From: Oceanospirillum sp047518265 | Lineage (GTDB): Bacteria; Pseudomonadota; Gammaproteobacteria; Pseudomonadales; Halomonadaceae | DNA length: 64,000 bases | NCBI GenBank assembly: GCA_047518265.1 | Contig: JAKZRG010000053.1 | Span: 10,375 to 74,374 of the forward strand | Direction: 5' to 3' | In this document: one piece after another, positions 26,347-36,192 of the stretch | Position numbering within the stretch: the first letter of the stretch is position 1 | Layout of the letters: each line of letters begins with the position of its first letter | Made by a program: the position numbers and the translations under genes | The notes under the pieces: generated by a model | Database searches by the model: none | Seen by the model: the letters and a program-made list of their open reading frames with translations, nothing else | Told to the model about the DNA's origin: nothing

Positions 26347-26457
26347 GGTGATAATCCTATTAAAATCAGTATCTCTGATTGATACCGCCACTATAAATAA
26401 AAGACTGAGCAAAAAATAACGGAGAGTTTTGATCTAATAGATCAAAATATTTGAACA

Positions 26458-27381
26458 ATGATTTCCCCTATCACTTTGGACGCTTTACGCATACTCGATG
26501 CCATCGACCGCCGAGGTAGCTTTGCCGCAGCCGCTGATGAGCTGTTTCGAGTTCCCTCCGCACTTTCTTATAGCATGAACAAGCTAGAGTCAGATCTCGG
26601 CGTCACTCTTTTTGATCGCAGCAAACGTAAGTCAGAAATCACACCTGCCGGGCGTCTGATTTTGGAACAGGGGCGGCATATTTTGATCGCCACCGAGGAG
26701 CTGACGGCATTAGCTAAAGCCGCCGAATCCGGTTGGGAGGTGGAGCTGAGAATCTGCGTGGATAACGTTGTTAACTGTGACCCCGTCTACGAGCTGATTG
26801 AAGTCTTTCAACAGGTGCAACCTAAAACCCAGATCCGCCTGACTGAGGAAGTTTTGGCAGGTACCTGGGACGCACTTAATGCAGGCCGATGCGATCTTAT
26901 TATCGGAGCTGCTGGAGAGCCCCCCACTCAGAGCTTTAGCATACATCACCTAGGACAGGTTGAGTTCGATTTTGTTGTTGCGACAGACCACCCTTTGACT
27001 CAGGAAGTCCAGCCTATTCCAATGAGTAAAATACGCCACTATCCAACGCTGGTTATTGGTGACAGTTCTAGAGATCTACCAGGCCTGAGCGTCGGCCTAT
27101 TGGATGGACGATCTAGGATAATTTTGCCCAATGCTGAACATAAACTAACCGCTCTGATAAAAGGGCTCGGTGTAGGTTATCTACCCAGACACCGTATTCA
27201 AAACGCCCTGACCCAAGGTCAACTGAAAGCGCTTGAATTGGAGGATATTCGAGCACCTCAATCGCTATGCGTTGCCTGGAAAAACACCAATACGGGTAAG
27301 GCCTTAAAGTGGTTTGTGCAAGAACTGAAACAGATGGGGTTTGATGAGTACAAAGGCTTAACCTTCAAAGCAAAAAAGTGA
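26458..27381 (+). CDS. LysR family transcriptional regulator
   Basis: 307 residues. N-terminal HTH at about 8-65: ALRILDAIDRRGSFAAAADE and VPSALSYSMNKLESDLGVTLF. A LysR substrate-binding domain follows (CDLIIGAAGEPP, ALIKGLGVGYLPRHRI). It is divergent from DoxX with 111 bases between starts, so it likely controls DoxX-pirin and itself. The effector is not evident. Confidence 0.9.
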   Translation: MISPITLDALRILDAIDRRGSFAAAADELFRVPSALSYSMNKLESDLGVTLFDRSKRKSEITPAGRLILEQGRHILIATEELTALAKAAESGWEVELRICVDNVVNCDPVYELIEVFQQVQPKTQIRLTEEVLAGTWDALNAGRCDLIIGAAGEPPTQSFSIHHLGQVEFDFVVATDHPLTQEVQPIPMSKIRHYPTLVIGDSSRDLPGLSVGLLDGRSRIILPNAEHKLTALIKGLGVGYLPRHRIQNALTQGQLKALELEDIRAPQSLCVAWKNTNTGKALKWFVQELKQMGFDEYKGLTFKAKK

Positions 27382-27436
27382 TATTTCCCTTGTACTCAAG
27401 TAACAAACGCAATCCTATTATGGTTACGCAAGGCTC

Positions 27437-29083
27437 TCACATATTAGGATAATTTGGCCCGCCGCCGCCTTCTGGAGTGACCCAAGTAATATTTTGGGCA
27501 GGGTCTTTAATATCACAGGTTTTACAGTGCAGACAGTTCTGACCATTAATCTGGAAACGTGTGCCTTCATCATCCTCAACCACTTCATATACCCCTGCTG
27601 GACAGTAACGCTGAGCCGGTTCTGCATAGAGAGGTAGGTTCTCTGCAATAGGCAGGTCAGCATTTTTCAGGGTTAAATGACAGGGCTGATCTTCCTCATG
27701 GTTGGTATTGGATAAAAATACCGAAGAAAGCTTATCAAAGCTGATCTTGCCATCCGGTTTTGGATAATCGATAGGCTTGCAATCTTTCGCTTCTTTTAAC
27801 TGCACATAATCCACATGATTGTCACGCAGGGTTACGGGCATTTTTCCACCCAGTAGGTTCTGGTCGATAAAGTTAAACGCACCGCCCAAAATAGGGCCAA
27901 ATTTATGCATGGCCGGGCCAAAGTTACGACTGCTATGCAGCTCTTCATTCAGCCAAGATGCTTTAAAAGACTCAGGGAAATCCGTTAGCTCTTTACCGCC
28001 TTCACAACCGCCATTGATGGCTTCAAAGACACTTTCTGCCGCCAGCATGCCGGACTTCATAGCTGTATGGGTACCTTTAATCTTGGCAAAGTTTAACGTA
28101 CCGGCATTACAACCGATCAGCAGACCACCCGGAAAGGTCATTTTAGGCAAGGCATTAAAACCACCTTTTGCAATGGCTCGGGCGCCATAAGAGATACGCT
28201 TACCGCCTTCTAGATACTGCTTCAGTACAGGATGATGTTTTAAACGTTGGAACTCATCAAATGGGCTTAAGTAAGGGTTGCCGTAGTTAAGATCAATAAT
28301 CAGACCCACAACCACCTGATTGTTCTCGGTGTGATATAGGAAAAAGCCACCACTGGTGTCTTTTTCCAGCGGCCAACCAGAGCCATGCACGACTAAACCC
28401 GCTTCATGTTTACTCGGATCAATATCCCACAGTTCTTTAATACCTAAGCCATAGTGCTGGGCATCAGACTCGGCGTCTAGGCCAAACCTGGCGCACAGTT
28501 CCTTGCCTAGATGCCCACGGCAACCTTCGGAAAACAGCGTATATTTTGCATGCAGCTCCATGCCTTCCATATAACTGTCTTTCTGTTCACCTGCTTCACT
28601 GACACCCATATCACCGGTGGCAATACCCTTTACCGAGCCGTTTTCATGGTAAAGAATCTCAGCTGCGGCAAAGCCCGGAAAGATCTCAACGCCTAACTGT
28701 TCTGCTTGCTCTGCCAACCAACGACAGAGGTTACCCAGGCTCGCGATATAGTTGCCCTCATTATGCATGGTTTTAGGCACGGCAAAATTAGGCAGCTTTT
28801 GTGCTTTTTCGTCGCTTTTCAGTAAAAAGAGTTGATCCTCTGTCACTGGTGTATTTAGCGGGGCACCCTGCTCTTTCCAGTCAGGGAAAAGCTCATCTAA
28901 TGCACGAGGTTCGACGATGGCACCGGATAAAATATGCGCACCCACTTCGGAACCTTTTTCTACCACACACACCGTGAGTTCTTGTTCGGCGGCTTGGGCC
29001 TGTTGCATCAAACGACATGCTGCCGACAGACCGGAAGGCCCTGCACCAACAATAACAACATCAAATTCCATCGCTTCGCGCAT
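27437..29083 (-). CDS. Electron transfer flavoprotein-ubiquinone oxidoreductase (ETF-QO)
   Basis: 548 residues from ATG at 29083, chosen because GAGGAG lies six bases upstream. FAD-binding motif VVIVGAGPSGLSAACRL near the N-terminus; GG-type ubiquinone and FAD regions follow. The C-terminal ferredoxin-like part has NCLHCKTCDIKDP for the 4Fe-4S cluster and ends PEGGGGPNYPNM, as in the family. The length fits mitochondrial and bacterial ETF-QO. It passes electrons from ETF, reduced by acyl-CoA dehydrogenases, to the quinone pool at the inner membrane. Position after a thiolase/MaoC/SDR set supports a role in the local CoA-ester oxidation pathway. Confidence 0.93.
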   Translation of the reverse strand: MREAMEFDVVIVGAGPSGLSAACRLMQQAQAAEQELTVCVVEKGSEVGAHILSGAIVEPRALDELFPDWKEQGAPLNTPVTEDQLFLLKSDEKAQKLPNFAVPKTMHNEGNYIASLGNLCRWLAEQAEQLGVEIFPGFAAAEILYHENGSVKGIATGDMGVSEAGEQKDSYMEGMELHAKYTLFSEGCRGHLGKELCARFGLDAESDAQHYGLGIKELWDIDPSKHEAGLVVHGSGWPLEKDTSGGFFLYHTENNQVVVGLIIDLNYGNPYLSPFDEFQRLKHHPVLKQYLEGGKRISYGARAIAKGGFNALPKMTFPGGLLIGCNAGTLNFAKIKGTHTAMKSGMLAAESVFEAINGGCEGGKELTDFPESFKASWLNEELHSSRNFGPAMHKFGPILGGAFNFIDQNLLGGKMPVTLRDNHVDYVQLKEAKDCKPIDYPKPDGKISFDKLSSVFLSNTNHEEDQPCHLTLKNADLPIAENLPLYAEPAQRYCPAGVYEVVEDDEGTRFQINGQNCLHCKTCDIKDPAQNITWVTPEGGGGPNYPNM

Positions 29084-29237
29084 ACTTAACTCCTCTCTTA
29101 GCTCGTATTTGGCTGGCCCTATGTTAAAGGCTCTTGTTATAAAGCTATTTATATAGAAAAAATGGCCATAACTATTAGCAGCAAAGTCGCTATTCGTTAT
29201 GGCCAAGGCATCAAACGGTTAAATTAAAAATGTGTGT

Positions 29238-30440
29238 TTAGCACACTTCAAATAGACCCGCTGCACCCATGCCACCACCGATACACATGGCAACCACAAC
29301 GTATTTCACACCACGACGTTTACCTTCCAGTAATGCATGACCCACCATACGAGCACCGGACATACCAAATGGGTGACCAATGGAGATAGCACCACCGTTC
29401 ACATTCAGCTTGTCATTAGGAATACCTAAAGCATCACAACAATGCAGAACCTGGCTGGCAAAGGCTTCGTTAATTTCCCACAAGCCAATATCGCTTACGG
29501 TCAAATTAAAACGTTCCAACAGCTTTGGAATAGCATATACGGGGCCAATCCCCATCTCTTCTGGCGCGCAACCTGCAACTGCGATACCACGATAAACACC
29601 TAAAGGCGCGATACCACGACGATCCGCTTCTTCACGGCTCATCACCAGAGTAGCTGCGGCACCATCGGAGAACTGAGAGGCATTACCTGCCGTCACATGC
29701 TCGCCTTGCTCTACCCATTGACCATCTTTCCAAACCGGCTTTAGACTGGACAGACTTTCCAGAGTGGTTTGCGGACGGTTACATTCGTCTTTTGCCGCAA
29801 CCACTTCTTTATGACCTGCGGGTTTACGATCTTCATCAAATACCAGTTGCTGTGCCGTTAAAGGCACAATCTCATCATCAAACAGACCGGCTTCTTGTGC
29901 GGCAGCGGTACGTTGCTGACTCTGTAGAGAGTACTCATCCTGTGCTGCGCGGCTAACACCATAACGATTGGCCACCAGTTCAGCGGTTTCAATCATCGGA
30001 ATATAAGCCGAAGGCATGGCTGCTTTAGCCGCTTCTGATTGTGCACGGTAGGTATTTTTGTGCTTGGTTTGGGTCAGAGACAGAGACTCCACACCACCGG
30101 CAATGGCGACCTTCATCTCACCGGCAATAATATTTTTGGCTGCCACACCAATGGTCATCAGGCCAGAAGCACACATACGATCCAGCGCCATACCCGGTAC
30201 TGTGTCTGGCAGACCACCGGTATAAGCACACAGACGGCCTATGTTATAGGCCTGAGTCCCCTGCTGAACGGCAGCCCCCATGATCACATCTTCAACGGCT
30301 TCAGGTTCGATACCGGCACGTTCAACTACCGCACGTACCACATGACCGCCTAATACCGGTGCTTCCGTATCATTAAAAGAACCACGGAAAGATTTTGTTA
30401 GCGCTGTACGGGCGGTAGAAACGATTACTGCTTCAGTCAT
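29238..30440 (-). CDS. Acetyl-CoA acyltransferase (thiolase)
   Basis: 400 residues, thiolase family. Acyl-binding Cys in LDRMCASGLMTIG, His in AISIGHPFGMSGAR, and second catalytic Cys in VAMCIGGGMGAAG are all present. It catalyses CoA-dependent cleavage of a 3-ketoacyl-CoA (or the reverse). Part of a minus-strand unit: SDR, MaoC, thiolase, ETF-QO. It differs from the second thiolase at 48220 in the active-site context, suggesting different chain-length or substrate preference. Confidence 0.9.
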   Translation of the reverse strand: MTEAVIVSTARTALTKSFRGSFNDTEAPVLGGHVVRAVVERAGIEPEAVEDVIMGAAVQQGTQAYNIGRLCAYTGGLPDTVPGMALDRMCASGLMTIGVAAKNIIAGEMKVAIAGGVESLSLTQTKHKNTYRAQSEAAKAAMPSAYIPMIETAELVANRYGVSRAAQDEYSLQSQQRTAAAQEAGLFDDEIVPLTAQQLVFDEDRKPAGHKEVVAAKDECNRPQTTLESLSSLKPVWKDGQWVEQGEHVTAGNASQFSDGAAATLVMSREEADRRGIAPLGVYRGIAVAGCAPEEMGIGPVYAIPKLLERFNLTVSDIGLWEINEAFASQVLHCCDALGIPNDKLNVNGGAISIGHPFGMSGARMVGHALLEGKRRGVKYVVVAMCIGGGMGAAGLFEVC

Positions 30441-30527
30441 TTTATTACTCTCAATCGGTCGGGATTCAGCTCACGGCTAAACCCCTATATTTAGGGTCTG
30501 TATCAGAATCAATGGTCGGTGTCAGGA

Positions 30528-31004
30528 TCAATTAAAGGTGTATCGGCTGATGGTATCGATGACACAGCCCGGGCGGTCACTGCCCTCAATTTCAACACTG
30601 ACACGAATCGTTGCCTGAATAGATTGCTTAACCTGTTCAGTACGGATAATTTCACCTCGACCGCGAATACGGCTACCCACAGGAACTGGCGAGGGGAAAC
30701 GCACCTTGTCACAACCGTAGTTCACACCCATTTTCAGGTTCTGCACATCGATCAGCTGAGGTAAAAACAGATTCACCAGTGACAGGGTCAGATAGCCATG
30801 GGCGATACAGCCGCCAAAAGGACCTTCTGCGGCACGCTCTGGATCAACGTGAATCCACTGATGATCACCGGTAGCATCGGCAAACTGGTTTACACGCTCC
30901 TGATCAATGGTCAGCCACTGGGTTGTGCCTAAATCAGTACCTTCTGCAGCCAACAGAGTTTCAGCTGTAGCAAACTGTTTATTAGCGAGTACTTGTTCTT
31001 TCAT
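30528..31004 (-). CDS. MaoC-like (R)-specific enoyl-CoA hydratase
   Basis: 158 residues from ATG at 31004, with AGAGGAC about nine bases upstream; an ATG at 31031 overlapping the SDR stop is an alternative. Single hot-dog fold with the hydratase motif FADATGDHQWIHVDPERA, giving the Asp and His catalytic pair, and GGCIAHGYLTLSL. It hydrates a trans-enoyl-CoA to the (R)-3-hydroxyacyl-CoA. Its close coupling to the SDR (probable 3-hydroxyacyl-CoA dehydrogenase) and the thiolase gives a complete set of steps after desaturation. Confidence 0.88.
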   Translation of the reverse strand: MKEQVLANKQFATAETLLAAEGTDLGTTQWLTIDQERVNQFADATGDHQWIHVDPERAAEGPFGGCIAHGYLTLSLVNLFLPQLIDVQNLKMGVNYGCDKVRFPSPVPVGSRIRGRGEIIRTEQVKQSIQATIRVSVEIEGSDRPGCVIDTISRYTFN

Positions 31005-31023
31005 TGCTTTTAAGTCCTCTGGT

Positions 31024-31809
31024 CTAAGCATGCTGGGAACTAACTGAAACTACTTCGCCGGCCATATAAGAGGCGTAGTCACTGGCTAGGAACATCATCA
31101 CATTAGCCACTTCCCATACTTCAGCGGCACGACCAAAAGCTTCACGACTGGCCAGTTGTGCCAGCAGCTCTTCGCTAGAGGCTTTTTTCAGGAAATCATG
31201 TAGCGCAATAGAAGGGGATACGGCATTAATACGCACGCCGTGTTCGGCTGCTTCCAGTGCAGAACAACGAGTCAGCGCCATCACTCCGGCTTTAGCTGCA
31301 GCATAGTGCGCTTGTTCTTTCTGCGCGCGCCAGCCTAGTACAGAGGCATTATTTACAATGGCACCACGACCGCGCTTTTGCATATGCGGCAACATGGCAC
31401 GGGTCATACGGAAAGTACCCGTCAGAGTGATATCTAATACGCGATGCCACTCTTCATCACCCATATCAACCACTTTATTCTGGCCACCTAGACCGGCGTT
31501 GTTAATTAATACATCAACACCATCTAACTTGTCTTCGGCTTCAGTAATCAACGTCTGTACATCTTCTTCAGAGGTGACATTACACAGTTGGCCGTAGATC
31601 TCATCCAAACCGGTTTCTGTTTTCAACTTGGCAACAGCTTCTTCCAGACGACGCGGGTGAATATCTGAAATCATCAGAGCACGACAGCCCTCTTCTGCTG
31701 CACGACGGGCAGCAGAAAAACCAATGCCTGCACCCGCAGCCGCAGTAATCAGGACAGACTTATCTTTTAGTAATCCGTGTCCGTTCACATACTCAGGAAC
31801 CTGTGTCAT
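31024..31809 (-). CDS. Short-chain dehydrogenase/reductase (hydroxyacyl-CoA dehydrogenase type)
   Basis: 261 residues from ATG at 31809 (GAGGAG five bases upstream; a GTG two codons earlier is possible). Cofactor motif ITAAAGAGIGFSAARRA, NNAG, and the catalytic Ser-Tyr-Lys set in NNASVLGW and HYAAAKAGV. Overall it resembles the SDRs found beside acyl-CoA genes in steroid-ring degradation (IpdF-like), as far as I can judge from memory; substrate not determinable here. First gene of the SDR-MaoC-thiolase unit. Confidence 0.85.
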   Translation of the reverse strand: MTQVPEYVNGHGLLKDKSVLITAAAGAGIGFSAARRAAEEGCRALMISDIHPRRLEEAVAKLKTETGLDEIYGQLCNVTSEEDVQTLITEAEDKLDGVDVLINNAGLGGQNKVVDMGDEEWHRVLDITLTGTFRMTRAMLPHMQKRGRGAIVNNASVLGWRAQKEQAHYAAAKAGVMALTRCSALEAAEHGVRINAVSPSIALHDFLKKASSEELLAQLASREAFGRAAEVWEVANVMMFLASDYASYMAGEVVSVSSQHA

Positions 31810-32244
31810 ATTCACTCCTCGTGCTTCTTAAGACGGTATTCCAGCCTCTTCAATCTCAATATCTTTTTACAAGATTATTCTGGATTTAAGATGGCCTAGC
31901 TTAGGAAACATTACGCCTTTCTCCCGCTCCAGTTTCATCGTCAATGCGGACTAGTATTTTTTAACCAAGTCCATGCCGAGTAAGATCACAAAAGTTCCCG
32001 CAAATACCTCACCGTAAAATCAAATTCGAGGACTAGTCCCAACAGACGTATACAGACGCGTGCAGAAAAAAAACAATGGGGGGCAGATAAAGCTAAAAAT
32101 AAACCCGGCATGGTGCTCTCTCTTAATTTAAGAGCGTGTAAAAGCCAAACCTATAACGGCCAAATCCGCTTGATCATTTTCTAATCCGGCGTGTTTGTTT
32201 TGATGGTTTGTAGAAAGAGCACCGACCAGACCAGGAGATTTAAG
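31810..32244. other. Intergenic region between divergent SDR and DUF1329 genes
   Basis: About 435 bases without a convincing gene. CCTAGCTTAGG (31895-31905) is a short palindrome and could be an operator for the catabolic unit. AGGAG at 32233 is the ribosome-binding site of the DUF1329 gene. Confidence 0.4.
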
Positions 32245-33630
32245 ATGAAGAGAAGTCATCTGTTTACCCCTTTAATGACTGCACTGCTACTTGGCAATAG
32301 TGTGCAAGCCTTGGCAAAAGCCTCTCCTGAACAGGAGGCCAAGCTAGGCAATGAACTGACCTGTGTCGGTGCTGTTGCGGCAGGCAACGCAGCCGGAACA
32401 ATTCCAGCCTATTCCGGTAAATGGCTGGGTACACCAGAAGGGGTTAGCTACACACCTAATGTGGGCCAGCATCCAGTGGATCCTTACCCGGAAGACAAAG
32501 CTTTATTTGTGATCAATAGCCAAAACTGGCAGCAATACTCGGAGCAGTTGACCATAGGTCAACAGGCTATGTTCAAGCGCTACCCCAAGACCTTCACTAT
32601 GCCGGTCTATCAGGGGCGACGTGACTTTCGCTACCCGGACGAAGTCTGTGATGTGGCAAAGAAAAATGCCAAAGAAGCTGAACTGATTGATGACGGTATG
32701 GGCTTTAGCGGTTACAAAGGCGCGATTCCTTTTCCGATTCCAGATGCCGATCAACCACTGCAAGTGCTTCAAAACCATAACTTCCCATACCGAGCTTACA
32801 CCTATCACACCGTACGAGATATCGCCGATGTAAATTCCAAAGGTAGTATTAGTTGGGGACGTCAAAATAACAAAGGCTTCAACGTGACTAACCATCCGGA
32901 TGAGATGGGTAAACCTATGGAAGGGGTTATGGCCTACAGCCTGACGGCCACTGAGCTACCGGCACGTACCAAGGGCTCTGCTACAGTAACCTCTGAACCC
33001 GTTAACTTTGCTCGTGGTAACCGTCTGGCCTGGAACTACAACCCAGGCACTCGCCGAGTTCGTCAATTACCAGAGTACGGTTTTGATACACCATTAACCG
33101 GGACTGCAGGTAAGCTAACCATCGACTCAGATCGCCTGATGAACGGTTCTCCAGAACGTTATGACTGGGTTCTTGCGGGCAAAAAAGAGATCTTTATTCC
33201 AGCCAACACTTATCGCGTACACAGCTCTGATGTGAAATACGATGACCTGCTGCAAATCGGCCATGCCAAACCGGATTACATGCGTTATGAACTGCGTCGT
33301 GTATGGGTTCTGGAAGCCAATCTGAAAGACGGTTATCGCCACCGTTATGGCAAACGTACCATGTATATCGATGAAGATACCTGGCATGGCGTTATTGCCG
33401 ATTATTACGATACTCGTGGCACCTTGGTTCAGCATGCCTTTATTAACTATTTTTACGCCTTTGATATGAACGCATGGCAGGCGGGCACCAGCTTTTACCA
33501 TGACCTGACTTCTGGCGGCTACGTCGGTTACAACCTATTCCAGGAGCGTGAGAAAGGTCCGGTGGTTAACGAAGGGCAGTTCACCAAGGACAACTTCTCG
33601 CCTGCAGCACTGCGTAGATTAAGCCACTAA
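32245..33630 (+). CDS. DUF1329 domain protein, exported
   Basis: 461 residues from ATG at 32245, supported by CCAGGAG eight bases upstream. Signal peptide (LFTPLMTALLLGNSVQALA). DUF1329 features: EQEAKLGNELTCVGAVAAGN, AGTIPAYSGKW, NYNPGTRRVRQLPEYGFDTP and LRRVWVLEANLKDGYRHRYGKR. These proteins have a LolA/LolB-like fold and accompany genes for growth on hydrophobic compounds in pseudomonads and relatives. Envelope location and a role in handling a lipophilic substrate are inferred. It is monocistronic, with a hairpin and a terminator downstream. Confidence 0.88.
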   Translation: MKRSHLFTPLMTALLLGNSVQALAKASPEQEAKLGNELTCVGAVAAGNAAGTIPAYSGKWLGTPEGVSYTPNVGQHPVDPYPEDKALFVINSQNWQQYSEQLTIGQQAMFKRYPKTFTMPVYQGRRDFRYPDEVCDVAKKNAKEAELIDDGMGFSGYKGAIPFPIPDADQPLQVLQNHNFPYRAYTYHTVRDIADVNSKGSISWGRQNNKGFNVTNHPDEMGKPMEGVMAYSLTATELPARTKGSATVTSEPVNFARGNRLAWNYNPGTRRVRQLPEYGFDTPLTGTAGKLTIDSDRLMNGSPERYDWVLAGKKEIFIPANTYRVHSSDVKYDDLLQIGHAKPDYMRYELRRVWVLEANLKDGYRHRYGKRTMYIDEDTWHGVIADYYDTRGTLVQHAFINYFYAFDMNAWQAGTSFYHDLTSGGYVGYNLFQEREKGPVVNEGQFTKDNFSPAALRRLSH

Positions 33631-33667
33631 GTCAGAGATAGAAACGTAATAAAACCGAGCATAGGTT

Positions 33668-33703
33668 GGTTAATAGCGAGAGTTTCGGCGAGTGCTATTA
33701 ACC
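33668..33703. repeat. Inverted repeat downstream of DUF1329 gene
   Basis: GGTTAATAGC and GCTATTAACC form a perfect 10-bp inverted repeat with a 16-base loop, just upstream of the terminator hairpin. Confidence 0.6.
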
Positions 33704-33709
33704 CTTTAT

Positions 33710-33737
33710 ACCGGCTTCCCCTGAAGCCGGTTTTTTT
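33710..33737 (+). terminator. Intrinsic terminator after DUF1329 gene
   Basis: ACCGGCTTC and GAAGCCGGT form a 9-bp stem with a short loop, followed by seven T. Confidence 0.9.
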
Positions 33738-34007
33738 GCTCAACACCTCACCCATCAACATTAAAGATAGCTCACTAATCCCTCGTATCTGACCGTCTAT
33801 ACCGGATGCTCCCCCCAAAAAAATATATCACTGTGAATAAGATCAGATGCTAACCAAGGTCTTATTTACCTCAATATTTTTCTGTCATATAGGCAGTTCG
33901 GACCATGAGACCTATCTCAATCCCTGTTCATATAGAGAGTCATCCAAGCAATTAAAGCTCAAGACAAGTTAAGACTCTATAACAACAGCAAAAGAGGTGG
34001 TCGGCTC

Positions 34008-35990
34008 ATGAGGATTTCAATTGGGGCTCGCGTTGGCGCAGGCTTTATTACCATGCTAATCCAGTTGATAGCATGTGGCGCAGCAGGTATTTATGGTGTC
34101 AGCAAGGTCTCTGAGTCCTTGTTATTTGTATCCGGCCCAGCCTGGAATACAGCGGATGGAAGCATGAAAACCACCATTAATTTGCAAAGCGATATGCTGC
34201 TCACCGAGCGTATCCTCTCCCATGACCTTTCATTATCTGAAGGCCAAGCCTTAATTGATCAATTCTATCAAGAGACACTGGTTTCGCTTAAGCAGATTCA
34301 GTCTGCAAATATTATTGATCAAAAAGCGTTGCTAAAAACCGAATCCCTAATAAAGCAGTATCATACTTCACAGCAAAATATTTTAACCTTATTTGAATCG
34401 CTCAAAGAACAACGAGCCAGCGTACGTGGATCAACAGAAGCCCTGTTGGACATTATCCCCGATGCGCAGATGGCGACAGAGATGTTACAAAGCGAACGCA
34501 TGACAGACAGAAGGTTTGGTATCCAAATGGAAGATGCCTACTTCCATTTGGATACCATACGCCTTGATGCCCTTTTATTAAGCTTCAGTTTGCAGGACTT
34601 TTTCAATTCCGATAACCCATTGGCATTGATGGATAAAATCAACGCTGAACGCAAGCAATTGAATAATGTATTTGAACGTACACTGGAATTAATGACTATT
34701 GCAGAGCTGGATGAAGCCAGAAATACCGTCGATAAAAGCTTCACTCGTATGCAACAACAAACCAGCCAGATGATTGCGGATTACCTAATATTCCGCTCCC
34801 AGCGCAAGGACATGAGCCTAACCATCGAAGCATTACTGACAAGCCTCAATACGGTAGAAAAACAAGGCACAACAACGGTTGAAACCGAAATAGCCAGTGT
34901 TGATGGTCTTGTCGATACCTCTACTTGGATGATTATCTTAGCAGCGGGATCAGGCATAGTCGTCGCCATGGCGGCTTTAGGTGTTTTGATTTTCACAGTG
35001 GTCTATCCCATTCGACATGTGGCAGAAAACCTGAAAAAAATTGGTGAAGGGGAAAGTGACCTAAATGTATCGCTGAAAGAATCCGGCGCATCAGAGCTGG
35101 TGACATTGGCTCAGGGCTTTAATGGATTTGTTAATAAAATAAAAACCACCATGTCGGGTGTTAATGACACCATTACTGACTTGAGTAGCGCGACTAATAA
35201 ACTGCGAGAAACCAGTGACGAATCAGCAGATGCCATTCAATTACTCTCTGCCGAAACAGAACAAGTCGCCACCGCAATTAATGAGATGACAGTAACGGCT
35301 GGCAATGTGGCGAATCATGCATCAGAAGCATCCAAAGCCGCCTCCTCTGCTGATCAATCCGCCACTGTAGGTAAAGATCAGGTCGACTCGACGATCCTTG
35401 CCATTAACAAACAGATCAACCAACTGGACAATGCCGCCAATGTCATCGAGCAATTAGCTCGCGATAGCGATAGTATCGCCACGGTACTGGAAGTCATCAA
35501 CGACATTGCCGAGCAAACTAACCTTCTGGCACTGAATGCAGCCATTGAAGCGGCACGTGCAGGCGAAGCAGGCCGAGGTTTTGCCGTTGTGGCTGATGAA
35601 GTACGTCAACTGGCCAGCCGAACCCAAACCGCAACCACTAAGATTCAAGATGTGATCGCTAAATTGCACTCTGCCGCTGCGGATGCGGTCGCAACCATGC
35701 AAGGAACACAAGGTGTCGCGAAGGAGAGCGCTTCTCAAGCTGCATTATCTGGCGAGTCCTTGCAAGAGATCACCAATGAATCCAATACCATCAGTGATAT
35801 GAACCTGCAGATTGCCAGTGCAGCCGAACAACAGGCACTGGTTGCAGAGTCCATTAACCGTAATGTTGAAGCGATATCAGATCGTGCCCGTGTAACCAAG
35901 GAGGCCTCCCATGACTTCCGGGATTCCACAGACCAACTGACAGAGTTGGCGGGGCGCCTACAAGCTCTTGTCGGCACCTTTAAATACTAA
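34008..35990 (+). CDS. Methyl-accepting chemotaxis protein
   Basis: 660 residues. First membrane helix at about 10-30, a helical periplasmic ligand-binding region of about 270 residues, second membrane helix at about 305-330 (WMIILAAGSGIVVAMAALGV), then HAMP. The cytoplasmic signalling hairpin is conserved with INDIAEQTNLLALNAAIEAA and GRGFAVVADEVRQLASRT, near residues 495-540. It senses an unknown ligand and relays to CheA/CheW. Its place within a catabolic region suggests taxis to the growth substrate, but this is inference. No C-terminal NWETF-like pentapeptide is seen. Confidence 0.92.
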   Translation: MRISIGARVGAGFITMLIQLIACGAAGIYGVSKVSESLLFVSGPAWNTADGSMKTTINLQSDMLLTERILSHDLSLSEGQALIDQFYQETLVSLKQIQSANIIDQKALLKTESLIKQYHTSQQNILTLFESLKEQRASVRGSTEALLDIIPDAQMATEMLQSERMTDRRFGIQMEDAYFHLDTIRLDALLLSFSLQDFFNSDNPLALMDKINAERKQLNNVFERTLELMTIAELDEARNTVDKSFTRMQQQTSQMIADYLIFRSQRKDMSLTIEALLTSLNTVEKQGTTTVETEIASVDGLVDTSTWMIILAAGSGIVVAMAALGVLIFTVVYPIRHVAENLKKIGEGESDLNVSLKESGASELVTLAQGFNGFVNKIKTTMSGVNDTITDLSSATNKLRETSDESADAIQLLSAETEQVATAINEMTVTAGNVANHASEASKAASSADQSATVGKDQVDSTILAINKQINQLDNAANVIEQLARDSDSIATVLEVINDIAEQTNLLALNAAIEAARAGEAGRGFAVVADEVRQLASRTQTATTKIQDVIAKLHSAAADAVATMQGTQGVAKESASQAALSGESLQEITNESNTISDMNLQIASAAEQQALVAESINRNVEAISDRARVTKEASHDFRDSTDQLTELAGRLQALVGTFKY

Positions 35991-36106
35991 TGATATCGAA
36001 AGAAATACTAGTGAGATCTGAAGAGTAAAATGAGTTATTAGCGCTACACTGACATTTCGATGAGTCATTTATATTGGCAATAATTGATGTAGGCTGAAAA
36101 AGCAAA

Positions 36107-36142
36107 AGCGCCTTCCAGCAAGGGTAAATGTTGGATGGCGCT
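36107..36142. terminator. Imperfect stem-loop between MCP and cytochrome genes
   Basis: AGCGCCTTCCAGCA and TGTTGGATGGCGCT pair at 12 of 14 positions with an 8-base loop. No T-run; possible terminator of the chemotaxis gene or a small palindromic repeat. Confidence 0.35.
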
Positions 36143-36192
36143 CAGCTTATCCAACCTATTCTCAAAAAGAAAAGTTAACCTGAGGCCTAGGT